Origin: Streptomyces sp. WM6378
GTDB lineage: Bacteria; Actinomycetota; Actinomycetes; Streptomycetales; Streptomycetaceae
NCBI RefSeq assembly: GCF_001279695.1
Contig: NZ_LGDD01000024.1
Coordinates: forward strand, 66,578-130,577
Direction: 5' to 3'
Length of the DNA stretch: 64,000 bases
This document shows, piece after piece, positions 1 through 9,382 of this stretch (position 1 is its first letter; every line of letters starts with the position of its first letter). A program made the translations under genes and the position numbers. Under the pieces are notes generated by a model. It saw only the letters and a program-made list of their open reading frames with translations, made no database searches and was not told the origin of the DNA.

Positions 1-795
1 GGCGTCGACGAGGTCCGCGACTGGCTGCAGTCCCTGATGGACGAGGCCATCGAAGCGCTGGACGGCACGCACTTCGAACTCGCCGAGCGGGTACGGAAGG
101 TGGAGTCCCGCATCGCACCGCCCGGCGGCGCCGCCGCCCCCTACTACACGGGCCCCTCCGAGGACTTCTCGCGGCCCGGGCGCACCTGGCTGCCCACCAT
201 GGGCGAGACCCGCTTCCCGGTGTACGACCTGGTGTCGACCTGGTACCACGAGGGCGTGCCGGGCCACCACCTCCAGATCGCGCAGTGGGTGCACGTCGCC
301 GACCAGCTCTCCCGCTACCAGGCCACCGTCGGTCACGTCAGCGCCAACGCCGAGGGCTGGGCCCTTTACGCGGAGCGCCTGATGGACGAGCTGGGCTTCC
401 TCACCGACCCCGAGCGCCGGCTCGGCTACCTGGACGCGCAGATGATGCGCGCCTGCCGGGTGATCATCGACATCGGCATGCACCTGGAGCTGGAGATCCC
501 GGCGGATTCGCCGTTCCACCCGGGTGAGCGCTGGACGCCGGAGCTGGCGCACGAGTTCTTCAGCGGCCACAGCAGCCGCCCGGCGGACTTCGTACAGAGC
601 GAGCTGATCCGCTATCTGTCGATGCCGGGGCAGGCGATCGGCTACAAGCTGGGCGAGCGCGCCTGGCTGCTCGGCCGCGAGAACGCCCGGGCCCGCCACG
701 GCGACGCCTTCGACCCGAAGGCCTGGCACATGGCGGCCCTCTCGCAGGGCTCGCTCGGCCTCGACGACCTGGTCGACGAGCTGTCCAAGCTCTGA
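1..795 (+). CDS. DUF885 family protein, C-terminal part (5' truncated)
   Basis: The reading frame is open from the first base, so the gene starts upstream and only the last 264 residues are seen. A zinc-metallopeptidase-like signature HEGVPGHHLQ lies at about residues 83-92 of the visible part, followed by a conserved EGWALYAERLMDE segment. Both are hallmarks of the DUF885 family, membrane or cytoplasmic proteins thought to be metal-dependent hydrolases. The substrate cannot be read from the sequence. The gene converges on a rhodanese gene, with a hairpin terminator between them. Confidence 0.85.
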   Translation, partial: GVDEVRDWLQSLMDEAIEALDGTHFELAERVRKVESRIAPPGGAAAPYYTGPSEDFSRPGRTWLPTMGETRFPVYDLVSTWYHEGVPGHHLQIAQWVHVADQLSRYQATVGHVSANAEGWALYAERLMDELGFLTDPERRLGYLDAQMMRACRVIIDIGMHLELEIPADSPFHPGERWTPELAHEFFSGHSSRPADFVQSELIRYLSMPGQAIGYKLGERAWLLGRENARARHGDAFDPKAWHMAALSQGSLGLDDLVDELSKL

Positions 796-801
796 GGTGC
801 C

Positions 802-834
802 GGCGGGGCGGTCCGTCGAACGGGCCGCCCCGCC
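802..834. terminator. Bidirectional hairpin terminator
   Basis: A perfect 10-bp inverted repeat (GGCGGGGCGG, 802-811, and CCGCCCCGCC, 825-834) encloses a 13-base loop. It sits between the convergent DUF885 and rhodanese genes and could stop transcription from both sides. Confidence 0.65.
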
Positions 835-853
835 CCCTCGGTGCCCTCCGGGT

Positions 854-1339
854 TCAGCAACCGCAGTCCTCGGAGTCGACGGGCGCGGTCAGCGGGTCGG
901 CGGCGCGCTTCTCGCCGCCCTCCCACGTCTCGAACGCGAAGCCCTCGCGGACCCAGTACTCGAATCCGCCGAGCATCTCCTTGACCTGGAAGCCGAGTTC
1001 GGCGAGCGCGAGGGCCGCACGGGTGGCGCCGTTGCAGCCCGGGCCCCAGCAGTACGTGACGACCGGGACGGACTTGTCCAGGAGCTGCTCGGCCTGCTCG
1101 ACGATCAGCGCGGTCGGCAGGTGGACGGCGCCGGGCACATGGCCCTGGTCCCAGGACGCGGTGGAGCGGGAGTCCAGGACCACGAATCCGGGGTCGCCCT
1201 CGACGGCGAGTGCGGAGGCCACGTCGGAGACGTCCGCGTGGAAGACCAGGCTGGCACGGAAGTAGGCGGCGGCGTCGGCGGGGGCGGCCGGGGCCACGCG
1301 CAGGACGGGGTTGGCGGGGGCGGTGAGCTGTGTCGTCAT
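854..1339 (-). CDS. Rhodanese-like domain protein
   Basis: A 161-residue single-domain rhodanese (sulfurtransferase fold). The substrate loop reads CWGPGCNGATRAA at about residues 96-108, where the first cysteine is the expected persulfide carrier. An aspartate-rich CH2-type segment FVVLDSRSTASWDQGHVPGA precedes it. The last residues carry a CGC motif that might bind metal or form a disulfide. A divergent Lrp/AsnC regulator lies 95 bp upstream, which suggests local control. The ATG has no clear ribosome binding site, but a TAGATT box lies 7 bases upstream, so the mRNA is probably leaderless. Confidence 0.88.
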   Translation of the reverse strand: MTTQLTAPANPVLRVAPAAPADAAAYFRASLVFHADVSDVASALAVEGDPGFVVLDSRSTASWDQGHVPGAVHLPTALIVEQAEQLLDKSVPVVTYCWGPGCNGATRAALALAELGFQVKEMLGGFEYWVREGFAFETWEGGEKRAADPLTAPVDSEDCGC

Positions 1340-1346
1340 GGCTGAA

Positions 1347-1352
1347 AATCTA
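1347..1352 (-). promoter_or_regulatory. -10 box of a leaderless promoter (rhodanese gene)
   Basis: The minus strand reads TAGATT ending 7 bases before the ATG at 1339, with no Shine-Dalgarno sequence in between. This spacing would place the transcription start at or near the start codon. Confidence 0.5.
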
Positions 1353-1434
1353 TGCGCCGGTGATCAACTCCGGGAAGGCCCGATCCCCGGAACAACTCTT
1401 GATCCGCCGGGGATTTCACGGTTGGCTGGGCGGC

Positions 1435-1881
1435 ATGACCGCGTATTCCCCGGACGCCACCGACTGGCGCATTCTGGAAGCCCTCCAGCAGGAAGGCCGG
1501 GCCACGTTCGCCGAGCTGGCCCGGACCGTCTCCATGTCGGCGAGCGCCGTCACCGAGCGGGTGCGGCGGCTCGAAGAGGCCGGGGTGATCGCGGGCTACA
1601 CGGCCGTCGTCGACCAGGAACGCCTCGGTCGGCCGATCCTCGCCTTCGTCCGGCTTCGCTATCCGAACGGCCACTACAAGCCGTTCCACGACCTGGTGGA
1701 GGCGACGCCGGAAATCATGGAGGCGCACCATGTGACGGGCGACGACTGCTTCGTGATCAAGGTGGGGGCGCGGTCGATGAGCCACCTGGAGGAGATCTCG
1801 GGGAAGATCGGGACGCTGGGGTCCGTGACGACGAGCGTGGTGTATTCGTCACCGCTGCCGCGTCGGGCAATAGGCCGCTGA
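1435..1881 (+). CDS. Lrp/AsnC family transcriptional regulator
   Basis: A 148-residue protein with the usual family layout: an N-terminal winged helix-turn-helix (DATDWRILEALQQEGRATF, then a helix containing SMSASAVTERVRRLEEAGV) and a C-terminal ligand-sensing RAM domain (GDDCFVIKVGARSMSHLEE). The ATG at 1435 is chosen because the HTH begins a few residues later; the open frame runs about 35 codons further upstream with no family similarity. Lrp proteins respond to amino acids or related metabolites. Its divergent rhodanese neighbour is the most likely target, with autoregulation from the shared 95-bp gap. Confidence 0.9.
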   Translation: MTAYSPDATDWRILEALQQEGRATFAELARTVSMSASAVTERVRRLEEAGVIAGYTAVVDQERLGRPILAFVRLRYPNGHYKPFHDLVEATPEIMEAHHVTGDDCFVIKVGARSMSHLEEISGKIGTLGSVTTSVVYSSPLPRRAIGR

Positions 1882-1895
1882 GCGGGGAGCGGGGA

Positions 1896-2119
1896 GCGCT
1901 GGGGCTCCGCCCCAGACCTCGTTCGCGCCTGAAAGGCGCTCGTCCTCAAACGCCGGACGGGCTGAAATGCCCTGATGCGGGCCAGCACCGACCGTTCCAG
2001 GGGCGCGGGGAACTGCGCGACCAGCCAGCCACGGTCCGCACTCGAACACTCACCCCCAGCGGGTTTCGGGAAGGGGCGGGGCGGGGTGCACTACGGGGTC
2101 TGGGGCGGAGCCCCAGCGC
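1896..2119. repeat. Intergenic composite repeat bounded by 23-bp inverted repeats
   Basis: Perfect 23-bp inverted arms lie at 1896-1918 and 2097-2119. Each arm is itself a hairpin: CTGGGGC/GCCCCAG around TCC on the left and GGA on the right. The 178 bp between them include a second common Streptomyces intergenic motif at 1999-2019 (AGGGGCGCGGGGAACTGCGC core) that recurs near 24286. The right arm overlaps the last codons of sbcC. It resembles the dispersed intergenic repeats of Streptomyces; no gene is visible inside it. Confidence 0.6.
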
Positions 2120-5100
2120 CCACCCCCCTCAGCCGCACCGACGAACCCGCCCGGTCCTTCACCACCTCCAGCTGCGCCGGGATGCGGCGCCGCAGGTCGC
2201 CGACGTGGCTCACGATGCCCACGCTGCGGTCGAGTTCGCGCAGCGAGTCCAGGACGTCCAACACCTCGTCCAGTGTCTGGTCGTCCAGACTGCCGAAACC
2301 TTCATCGATGAACAGGGTGTCAAGCCGCGCCCCGCCCGCCTCGTCGGTGACGACGTCGGCCAGGCCCAGGGCCAGCGCGAGGGAGGCGAAGAACGTCTCG
2401 CCGCCCGACAGCGTCGCCGTGTCGCGCTCGCGGCCCGTCCAGGCGTCGACCACGTGGAGCCCGAGACCCGAGCGGCCCCGGCCGCCCTTCGCGTCGGAGT
2501 GGACCAGCGTGTACCGCCCGCCCGACATCCGCTGGAGCCGGGCCGTCGCGGCGGCGGCGACCTGTTCGAGGCGGGCGGCCAGCACGTACGACTCCAGGCG
2601 CATCTTGCGCTCGTTGTCGGCGGAGGTGCCCGCGGTGAGCCCGGCGAGGCGGGCCACCCGCTCGTACTCCTCGCGCAGCGGGCCGATCCTGCGGGTCTCC
2701 TCGGTGGCCCGACGGCTCAACGCGTGCAGTTCCGTACAGCGGTCCCGGGCCGCCGAGAGCGCCGACGCCGCCTCCCGCAGGGCCCGTTCGGCCGCCGCGG
2801 ACTCGGCCGCCGCCTCCTGTGTGCGGGCCGGCGCGGCAAGACCTGCCGCTGCCGTCTCCGGTTCGGCGAGGCGCGCGGTGACCGTGGCCCGCTGATGCTG
2901 CCACTCGTCGAGCCGGTGCTGGATGTCCCGCCGGCCCCGCTCGTCGATCAGCGCCGCAGATGCCGCGGCCGGGGTGTCGAATCCGGCCCGGAACGCCGCC
3001 TCCGAGAGCCTGCCGTCGGCCTCCTTGAGCCGCTCGGCGCTGTCCTCGACGGCGCGGACCGCCTCCACCGCCTCGGCGAGGATGGCCGCCCGGTGTTCGA
3101 GCAGCCCGGCCTGCTCCGCGACGCTGGCCGCGCCCGCCCGCACCTCGCTCAACTCCCGCTCCAGGGCGGCCTGTTCGCGCTCCAGAGCCTCGCGGCTCGC
3201 GGTCCGGGCGGCGATGTTCTGCTGGGCTGTGCGCTGGGCGGTCAGCCGCCGTTCATACTCCCCCTCTGCCGAGGAGAGGGCCAGCCGCGCCTCGTGCAGC
3301 CCGGCCGCCTCGTCCCGCGCCGCTCCGTGCGCCCTCTGCAACTCCCCCGCCGCATCGGCCAGTTCGGCCACGCTCGCCGCGCCCGCCGCGGCCCGCGCGC
3401 CCGCGAGCTCCTCCCGCAGGGAGGACAACGCGGCCTCGGCCTCGGCTCGGGCCCGGTCGGCGTGCCGGTATGCCTGTTGCGCGGCGTCCTCGGTGGCGCG
3501 GTCGATCTGGCCGGTGCCGGGGCGCGCGGGCGCGGGGTGGTCGGCCGAGCCGCACACCGTGCACGGCTCGCCCTCGCGCAGCCGCTCCGCCAGCTCGGCC
3601 GCGATGCCACGCAGCCGCTCCTCGCGCAACGCCAGCCAGTGTTCGTGAGCGGCGTTGGCGGCCTCGCGCATGTCGACATGCCGCCGGTCGGCCTCGGTCA
3701 GGCGGGCCTGCAGCGCGTCGCGCTCACGGGCGGCCGCGAGCCGCCGTTGGGCCCGATCGAGCTGTCCGGCGAGCTGTTCCGCGCGGGTCGCCGCTTCGTG
3801 GGCCAGCTCGATTCGGGTCTGGTGATCGGTCCGGACGGTCTCCCAGCCCGCAAGCCATGCTGCGGTATCGCTGAGGGCGTCCTCGTCGGCGCGGGCCTGC
3901 CGGTCGAGGTGGGCGCGCTCGTCGTCGATCACCGCGCTGCGGCGCTCGGCGCGGCGGGCGGACTCCAGGGCGCCGAGGTCCTGCCGCATCCTCCGTTCCA
4001 GGGCGGCGAGTTGATCGGCCCCGGCGTCGGCGAGGTCCGGGTGCAGCCGGGCGCGGGAGCGGTCCCGTTCGGCAGTGGCCGAGCGGTGGGCGCGCTGGGC
4101 CTGCTCCCACCATTCCAGCGCGGGCGAGACCAGCTCCGCCTTGCGGGCCGTCTCCAGGCGGGCCCGCAGCGCGTCCTGTTCGGGACGGCGGGCCGCCAAC
4201 TCCTCCGCCCTGCGGGCCGCTTCGGCGTACCGCTCCTGAAGGGCCGCCAGCTGCCGGGCCTCTTCGACGAGGCGGCGGGCGGCCGCCTGCCGGCTTTCGG
4301 CGGCGGCCACGGCGGCCGAGGCGATGTCGACGCGCTCGCGCGCCCCACCCCGCGCGACGGCCGCCCATTGCAGGACGGCCGATGCGAGGCCCGGGTCCCC
4401 CGGCCGTGCGTCGGGCAGTGGCCATGCGCGGGCGTCCGCGCTGTCGCCCGCGGCCTGCGCCATGCGCTGGGCGAGGGCGAGCAACTGGTCGTCGCCGTCC
4501 TTGACTTGACGCTCGGCGGTCTTGCGCAGCTCGGCCAGGCGGTCCTCCACGGCGGCGAACCTGCGGGTGTCGAAGAGCCTGCCAAGGAGCCGCCCGCGCG
4601 CTTCCGCGTCCGACCTCAGGAACTTGGCGAACTCCCCCTGCGGCAACAGCACGACCTGGCAGAACTGCTCCCGGCTCATCCCGATGAGCCGGCCGAGCTC
4701 CTCGCCGATCTCCTGGTGCGAGCGGCTCAGCGCCCGCCAGGCGCGGTCGGCCGGGTCGTACTCGCGCAGCCAGGTCTGCGCCTTCTCGGTGGTGAAGCCG
4801 ACGCCCTTCTTCTTGGGCCGTTCCTGCTGCGGGCGGCGGGTGATCTCCAACCGCCGCTCGCCCAAGGTCAGTTCGAGCAGCACCTCGGTGAAGACGTCCG
4901 GTGCGGCGTGGTCGCTGCGCAGGGCGGTGCCGGGGCTCTGCCGGGCGCCGGGGACCGCTCCGTACAGGGCGAAGCAGACCGCGTCGAGCACCGAGGTCTT
5001 GCCCGCGCCGGTCGGTCCGTGCAGCAGAAACAGGCCCGCGGCGGACAGCGTGTCGAAGTCGACCTCCTGGCTGCCCGCGAAGGGGCCGAAGGCCGTGACG

Positions 5101-5120
5101 CGCATGCGGTGCAGCCTCAC
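2091..5120 (-). CDS. sbcC: Exonuclease SbcC, SMC-like ATPase subunit
   Basis: The 1009-residue ATPase of the SbcCD (Mre11/Rad50-type) nuclease, which opens DNA hairpins and blocked double-strand ends. It shows an N-terminal Walker A GPTGAGKTS (about residue 35), long alanine/glutamate/arginine-rich coiled coils, a zinc hook CTVC near residue 521 at the hairpin tip, and a C-terminal ABC signature LSGGE (about residue 905) followed by Walker B LFIDEGFGSLD. The GTG at 5120 is chosen because it overlaps the sbcD stop (GTGA) and gives the family start VRLHRMRVTAFGPF; an ATG at 5105 is possible. The last codons overlap an intergenic hairpin repeat. Confidence 0.93.
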   Translation of the reverse strand: MRLHRMRVTAFGPFAGSQEVDFDTLSAAGLFLLHGPTGAGKTSVLDAVCFALYGAVPGARQSPGTALRSDHAAPDVFTEVLLELTLGERRLEITRRPQQERPKKKGVGFTTEKAQTWLREYDPADRAWRALSRSHQEIGEELGRLIGMSREQFCQVVLLPQGEFAKFLRSDAEARGRLLGRLFDTRRFAAVEDRLAELRKTAERQVKDGDDQLLALAQRMAQAAGDSADARAWPLPDARPGDPGLASAVLQWAAVARGGARERVDIASAAVAAAESRQAAARRLVEEARQLAALQERYAEAARRAEELAARRPEQDALRARLETARKAELVSPALEWWEQAQRAHRSATAERDRSRARLHPDLADAGADQLAALERRMRQDLGALESARRAERRSAVIDDERAHLDRQARADEDALSDTAAWLAGWETVRTDHQTRIELAHEAATRAEQLAGQLDRAQRRLAAARERDALQARLTEADRRHVDMREAANAAHEHWLALREERLRGIAAELAERLREGEPCTVCGSADHPAPARPGTGQIDRATEDAAQQAYRHADRARAEAEAALSSLREELAGARAAAGAASVAELADAAGELQRAHGAARDEAAGLHEARLALSSAEGEYERRLTAQRTAQQNIAARTASREALEREQAALERELSEVRAGAASVAEQAGLLEHRAAILAEAVEAVRAVEDSAERLKEADGRLSEAAFRAGFDTPAAASAALIDERGRRDIQHRLDEWQHQRATVTARLAEPETAAAGLAAPARTQEAAAESAAAERALREAASALSAARDRCTELHALSRRATEETRRIGPLREEYERVARLAGLTAGTSADNERKMRLESYVLAARLEQVAAAATARLQRMSGGRYTLVHSDAKGGRGRSGLGLHVVDAWTGRERDTATLSGGETFFASLALALGLADVVTDEAGGARLDTLFIDEGFGSLDDQTLDEVLDVLDSLRELDRSVGIVSHVGDLRRRIPAQLEVVKDRAGSSVRLRGVGAGAPPQTP

Positions 5121-6271
5121 CGGGCCACCTCGCGCACGCCGTCGTCCACGCGCACGGCGTCGAACGCACCTTGCAGCACGGTGCGTTCCCGGTCGTCGGG
5201 GCCGCTGCCGCCGCGCACGTGCGCCACGAAGTCCTCCGCGATCTGCTGGTCGCTGCGGCCGCTGAGCCGCCGCGCGTACGAAGCGTGCGGGTCGCCGTCG
5301 GCCCGCTCGGGGTCGAAGGCGAGGCTCAGGGTGTGCGGGAAGCGGGTGCTGATCCGGGCCATGGCGTCGGCCGGGCGCTGCGCGTCGGTCAACGTGGCCT
5401 CCACCCATGCCTGTTCGTGCCGGGTCAGCGCCGGGTCTTCGAGGAGTTCGTCGAGGTGTCCCCGGATGCGGGCGAGGGGGCGCGGCACCGGGCAGTCGAC
5501 GCGTTCGGCGGTGACGGCTCCGTCGGCGGCGAGGTCCACCAGCCACATGGACTTGCGGTGCGTCGCCTCGGAGAAGGAGTAGGCGAGCGGGGAGCCCGAG
5601 TAGCGGACCCGGTCGGTGATCACCTGGCTGCCGTGGAGGTGACCGAGGGCCACGTAGTCGACGCCGTCGAAGACCCCGGCGGGCACTGCGGCGACTCCCC
5701 CTACGGTGATGTCGCGCTCGCTGTCGCTCGGCTCGCCCCCGGCCACGAAGGCGTGCGCGAGGACGATGGACCGGGTGCCGTCGGGGCGGGTCGCGAGGTC
5801 GGCCCGTACGCGCTCCATGGCCGCGGCAAGGACCGCCTCGTGCCCGGCCTTCGGCGCCGCCAGTTCGTCCCTGACCAGGGCGGGCTCCAGGTAGGGCAGC
5901 CCGTAGCAGGCCACGTCGCCGATCATGACCGGCGTGCCGCAGCCCGCCGGGTCGGTCCGCAGATGGATCCCGGCCCGCTCGATCAGGCCGGCCCCTACGC
6001 CGAGCCTGCGCGCCGAGTCGTGGTTGCCGGAGATCATCACCGTGGGCACGCCGAGGCCTGCGAGGCTGCGCAGCGCCCGGTCGAAGAGCTCGACGGCGGC
6101 GAGCGACGGCACCGCCCGGTCGTACACGTCTCCCGCCACCAGCACCGCGTCCACACCTCGGTCACTCGCCGTCGCCACCACGTGGTCGACGAACGCCGCC
6201 TGGGCGTCGAGCAGGTCGACCCGGTGGAAGGACCGGCCCAGGTGCCAGTCCGAGGTGTGCAGGAATCTCAT
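5117..6271 (-). CDS. sbcD: Exonuclease SbcD, Mre11-like nuclease subunit
   Basis: A 384-residue metallophosphoesterase that forms the nuclease core of SbcCD. All phosphodiesterase motifs are present near the N-terminus in order: HTSDWHLG (residues 5-12), GDVYDR, GNHDS and GHLHGSQ. They bind the two catalytic metal ions. The stop overlaps the sbcC start by four bases, so the two subunits are translationally coupled. The start lacks a strong ribosome binding site, and a TACGCT box 8 bases upstream suggests a leaderless message. Confidence 0.94.
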   Translation of the reverse strand: MRFLHTSDWHLGRSFHRVDLLDAQAAFVDHVVATASDRGVDAVLVAGDVYDRAVPSLAAVELFDRALRSLAGLGVPTVMISGNHDSARRLGVGAGLIERAGIHLRTDPAGCGTPVMIGDVACYGLPYLEPALVRDELAAPKAGHEAVLAAAMERVRADLATRPDGTRSIVLAHAFVAGGEPSDSERDITVGGVAAVPAGVFDGVDYVALGHLHGSQVITDRVRYSGSPLAYSFSEATHRKSMWLVDLAADGAVTAERVDCPVPRPLARIRGHLDELLEDPALTRHEQAWVEATLTDAQRPADAMARISTRFPHTLSLAFDPERADGDPHASYARRLSGRSDQQIAEDFVAHVRGGSGPDDRERTVLQGAFDAVRVDDGVREVAR

Positions 6272-6279
6272 GATCCCCG

Positions 6280-6285
6280 AGCGTA
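6280..6285 (-). promoter_or_regulatory. Candidate -10 box of leaderless sbcD promoter
   Basis: The minus strand reads TACGCT, separated by 8 bases from the sbcD ATG. No good -35 or ribosome binding site is seen. Confidence 0.35.
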
Positions 6286-6370
6286 ACGGTGGGGTCTGAC
6301 ATCACGGGCGGTTACCGGCACATCCGGCTGTTCCGCCCGCCTCGGCTCTCCCGTGCGGCTGCCGCCGAGC

Positions 6371-6997
6371 TCACGCATCCCCGTACGCCTCCCCGCCAAG
6401 CTCCAGCGTCGCGGTGCCGGCGGTGGCGTCGGCGAGCCAGCTGCGGAAGGCCTCGACGTCGGCCTCGGGGAGCCCGAGCTCGATCGTGACGGCCTCCGCG
6501 TACCGCACCTCGCGCACCGCGCGGCCGGTCGCCCTGAGGTCGTTCTCCAGCTTGCCCGCGCGCTGGTGGTCGACGGTGACGCTGGCGAGGCGGAACCGCT
6601 GACGCACGATGGTGCCGAGCGCGTCCAGGGCTTCGCCGACGACACCGCCGTACGCCCTGATCAGACCGCCCGCGCCGAGCTTGACCCCGCCGTAGTAACG
6701 GGTGACCACGGCGACGACGTACCGCACCTCGCGCCGGGTCAGCATCTGGAGCATCGGCACTCCCGCGGTGCCGCCGGGTTCGCCGTCGTCGCTCGCCTTC
6801 TGTACGGAGGCGTCGGCTCCGATGACGTACGCGAAACAGTTGTGGCTGGCGGTCGGGTGCTCCTTGCGGATGCGGGCGACGAACGCCTGCGCCTCCTGTT
6901 CGGTCGCGGCGGGCGCGAGCGCGCAGATGAAGCGCGACCTGTTGATCTCGCTCTCGTGCACGCCCTCGCGGGCGATGGTGCGGTACTGCTCCTGCAT
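6371..6997 (-). CDS. YigZ/IMPACT family protein
   Basis: A 208-residue protein of the IMPACT/UPF0029 family. The conserved core includes the N-terminal KSRFI-like segment INRSRFICALAPA, HPTASHNCFAYVIG (about residues 49-62), the GEPGGTAGVPML loop and the RYYGGVKLGAGGL motif. These proteins have an RNase PH/EF-G domain IV-like fold and are linked to translation control in eukaryotes; the bacterial role is not settled. It lies just downstream of the EF-G2 gene on the same strand but has its own leaderless promoter and is separated from it by a terminator. Confidence 0.9.
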   Translation of the reverse strand: MQEQYRTIAREGVHESEINRSRFICALAPAATEQEAQAFVARIRKEHPTASHNCFAYVIGADASVQKASDDGEPGGTAGVPMLQMLTRREVRYVVAVVTRYYGGVKLGAGGLIRAYGGVVGEALDALGTIVRQRFRLASVTVDHQRAGKLENDLRATGRAVREVRYAEAVTIELGLPEADVEAFRSWLADATAGTATLELGGEAYGDA

Positions 6998-7003
6998 CCG
7001 CCC

Positions 7004-7009
7004 ACCCTA
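7004..7009 (-). promoter_or_regulatory. -10 box of a leaderless promoter (YigZ family gene)
   Basis: TAGGGT on the minus strand lies six bases before the ATG at 6997, with no ribosome binding site. Confidence 0.5.
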
Positions 7010-7018
7010 TGCGCCCAT

Positions 7019-7042
7019 CCCGCCCCGGCCGACCGGGGCGGG
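7019..7042 (-). terminator. Hairpin terminator after EF-G2 gene
   Basis: A perfect 10-bp stem (CCCGCCCCGG/CCGGGGCGGG) with a 4-base loop, starting 12 bases beyond the EF-G2 stop and before the next minus-strand gene. Confidence 0.7.
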
Positions 7043-7054
7043 ACAGGCAGCGGG

Positions 7055-9124
7055 CTACCGCGTCAGGAGCGCGTCGGCGACCGCGGCCGGTACCGGCGCG
7101 AGCGGCGCGGGCCGGGTGGTGAAGGTGCCCCGGCCCTGGGTCCGGCCGCGCAGCCGGGAGGCGTACCCGAAGAACTCGGCCAGCGGGACCGTCGCCGTGA
7201 TCACCGCGGAACCGGCCCCGGCGGTGGACGCCGACACCTGGCCGCGGCGGGCCGCGAGGTCACCGAGGACGCCGCCGACGCCGTCCTCGGGAACGGTCAC
7301 CGTCACCTCGACGACCGGTTCGAGGAGCCCCATCACGCTCGCCCGCAGCGCCTCGCGCAGGGCGAAGCGACCGGCCGTGCGGAACGCCGGCTCCGAGGAG
7401 TCCTTGGCGTGGGTCGCCCCGTCGGTGAGCGTGACCCGAAGGCCCGTGACCGGATGGCCGCCGATCGGGCCCTCGGCGAGGGCGTCGCGGCAGCCCGCCT
7501 CCACGGCGCGCGCGTACTCCTGCGGCACCCGGCCGCCGACCACCGTCGACCGGAACTCGAATCCCACCTCCTCCAAGGGCGCCACATCAAGGACGACCTG
7601 CGCGAACTGCCCGGCCCCGCCGTCCTGTTTGACGTGCCGGTATACGAGGCCGGTCACGCCGCGCAGGACGGTTTCGCGGTACGAGACCTGGGGCCGGCCG
7701 ACGGTGACTTCCACGCCCTGGTCGCGGCGGATCTTCTCCACCGCGACCTCCAGGTGCAGCTCTCCCATGCCGGAGAGCACGGTCTGGCCGGTCTCCGCGT
7801 CGGACCGCACCACCAGCGACGGGTCCTCCTCGGCGAGGCGGGCCAGCGCCGCGGCGAGCCGACCCGTGTCGGTGCTGCGCCTGGCCTCGACCGCGACCGA
7901 CACCACCGGTTCGGCGACCGAGGGCGGTTCCAGGAGCACGGGTGCGTCCGGCGCGCACAGGGTCGCGCCGGGCCGGGCCGCCTTGAGACCCACCACGGCG
8001 ACGATGTCGCCTGCCATCGCTTCCTCCCGTTCCTCGTGCCGGTCGGCCTGCACGCGCAGGATCCGGCCGACGCGTTCGATGCGGCCGGTCGCCGCGTCGC
8101 GTACTGAGTCGCCCTTGAGCAGGGTGCCCGAGTAGACCCGCAGATAGGTCAGGCGACCGCGCGTGGTGGCCGCCACCTTGAAGGCCAGCGCCGTGAACGG
8201 CTCCGCCGGGTCGGGCGCCCGCTCCTGCTCGACGCCGCCCGTGATGCCGCGTACCGGCGGCATGTCGGCGGGCGACGGCAGATAGGCGAGCACCGCGTCC
8301 AGCAGGGGCTCGATCCCGCGGTTGCGGTAGGCCGAACCGCACAGCACCACCACGGCGTCCCCGCTCAGGGTCAGCTCGCGCAGGGCGCGTACGAGGGTCC
8401 GCTCGGTCAGCGCCGAGGCCGCGCAGAACTCCTCCAGGGCGTCCGGATGGAGCTCGGCCACCGTCTCCTCAAGGAGGCGGCGCCTTCGGATCGCCTCGTC
8501 GAGCAGCGCACCGTCGACCGGCCCGCTCGTGCAGGTGTCGTCGTGCCACCGCAGAGCGCGCATGCGCACCAGGTCGACGACGCCGGTGAACCCGTCCTCG
8601 CGTCCGATGGGCAGCTGGACCACCAGGGGTACGGCGCCGAGCCGCTCCCGGATCGAGGCGACCGCCCCGTCGAGGTCGGCGCCCGTCCGGTCCAGCTTGT
8701 TCACGAACGCGATGCGCGGCACACCGTGCCGGTCTGCCTGCCGCCAGACCGACTCGCTCTGCGGCTCGACTCCGGCGACGGCGTCGAACACCGCGACGGC
8801 CCCGTCGAGCACCCGCAGGGACCGCTCGACCTCGTCCGCGAAGTCGACGTGGCCCGGGGTGTCGATGAGGTTGATGCGATGGCCGTCCCAGCGGCAGCTG
8901 ACGGCCGCCGCGAAGATGGTGATGCCGCGGTCGCGTTCCTGCGCGTCGAAGTCGGTGACGGTCGTCCCCTCGTGCACTTCGCCCCGCTTGTGGACGGCGC
9001 CGGTCGCGAACAGGATCCGTTCGGTGACGGTGGTCTTGCCCGCGTCGACGTGGGCGAGGATGCCGAGGTTGCGGACGGCGGAGAGGGAAGAAGTCGCGGC
9101 GAGGGGTCGCGTGTTGGTGCGCAT
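7055..9124 (-). CDS. Elongation factor G paralogue (EF-G2 type GTPase)
   Basis: A 689-residue translation GTPase close in length to EF-G. GTP-binding motifs are AHVDAGKTT (about residues 24-32), the switch I segment [16 protein letters not shown] and NKLDR. Domains II-V follow, ending in the EF-G-type [11 protein letters not shown] and [15 protein letters not shown] segments. The EF-G-like AGVEPQSE and [17 protein letters not shown] segments separate it from Tet(M)-type ribosome protection proteins. It is not in the str operon, so it is an accessory EF-G; translocation, recycling or protection at the ribosome are all possible. A 25-codon leader ORF with a good ribosome binding site lies 181 bases upstream, suggesting attenuation control. 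Confidence 0.88.
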   Translation of the reverse strand: MRTNTRPLAATSSLSAVRNLGILAHVDAGKTTVTERILFATGAVHKRGEVHEGTTVTDFDAQERDRGITIFAAAVSCRWDGHRINLIDTPGHVDFADEVERSLRVLDGAVAVFDAVAGVEPQSESVWRQADRHGVPRIAFVNKLDRTGADLDGAVASIRERLGAVPLVVQLPIGREDGFTGVVDLVRMRALRWHDDTCTSGPVDGALLDEAIRRRRLLEETVAELHPDALEEFCAASALTERTLVRALRELTLSGDAVVVLCGSAYRNRGIEPLLDAVLAYLPSPADMPPVRGITGGVEQERAPDPAEPFTALAFKVAATTRGRLTYLRVYSGTLLKGDSVRDAATGRIERVGRILRVQADRHEEREEAMAGDIVAVVGLKAARPGATLCAPDAPVLLEPPSVAEPVVSVAVEARRSTDTGRLAAALARLAEEDPSLVVRSDAETGQTVLSGMGELHLEVAVEKIRRDQGVEVTVGRPQVSYRETVLRGVTGLVYRHVKQDGGAGQFAQVVLDVAPLEEVGFEFRSTVVGGRVPQEYARAVEAGCRDALAEGPIGGHPVTGLRVTLTDGATHAKDSSEPAFRTAGRFALREALRASVMGLLEPVVEVTVTVPEDGVGGVLGDLAARRGQVSASTAGAGSAVITATVPLAEFFGYASRLRGRTQGRGTFTTRPAPLAPVPAAVADALLTR

Positions 9125-9304
9125 GGCCTGAGGCCCTTCGAGTGCTTTCGCTGAGGAAGCCCAGGGACGGACTGGGCAAGCTGGCAGCGCGATTCAGGAC
9201 GACGAGAACCCGGTCGGCTCAGCCGTCAGGACACGGCACAACAGCACGGAGAACAAAGGGTTCTGACGATACGTCACAGAAATTCGGTGAAGGCCGCGCA
9301 GCCG

Positions 9305-9382
9305 TCACCGAGCGATGCGAGACACCAAAATCACGTCGTACCGGGACGGGGGAGCAACGGCCGCGGTGTGGTGCGTACGCAT
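9305..9382 (-). CDS. Probable leader peptide upstream of EF-G2 gene
   Basis: A 25-codon reading frame, MRTHHTAAVAPPSRY followed by DVILVSRIAR, starts with ATG at 9382 and has a purine-rich ribosome binding site (GAGAAGGGGAG) ending about 7 bases upstream. The 180 bases between its stop and the EF-G2 start contain no other gene and could fold into alternative structures. Short leader ORFs ahead of ribosome-targeting resistance or translation-factor genes commonly sense stalled ribosomes. That role here is inference; only the frame, the binding site and the position are seen. Confidence 0.45.
   Translation of the reverse strand: MRTHHTAAVAPPSRYDVILVSRIAR

Noticed and set aside
1311..5582. A 1423-codon open plus-strand frame opposite sbcC
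   Set aside because: Antisense shadow of sbcC; no motifs and low-complexity Arg/Gly/Pro composition.
7055..9124. Tet(M)-type tetracycline resistance protein
   Set aside because: EF-G-specific segments ([25 protein letters not shown]) fit EF-G2 better than ribosome protection proteins; resistance cannot be claimed.
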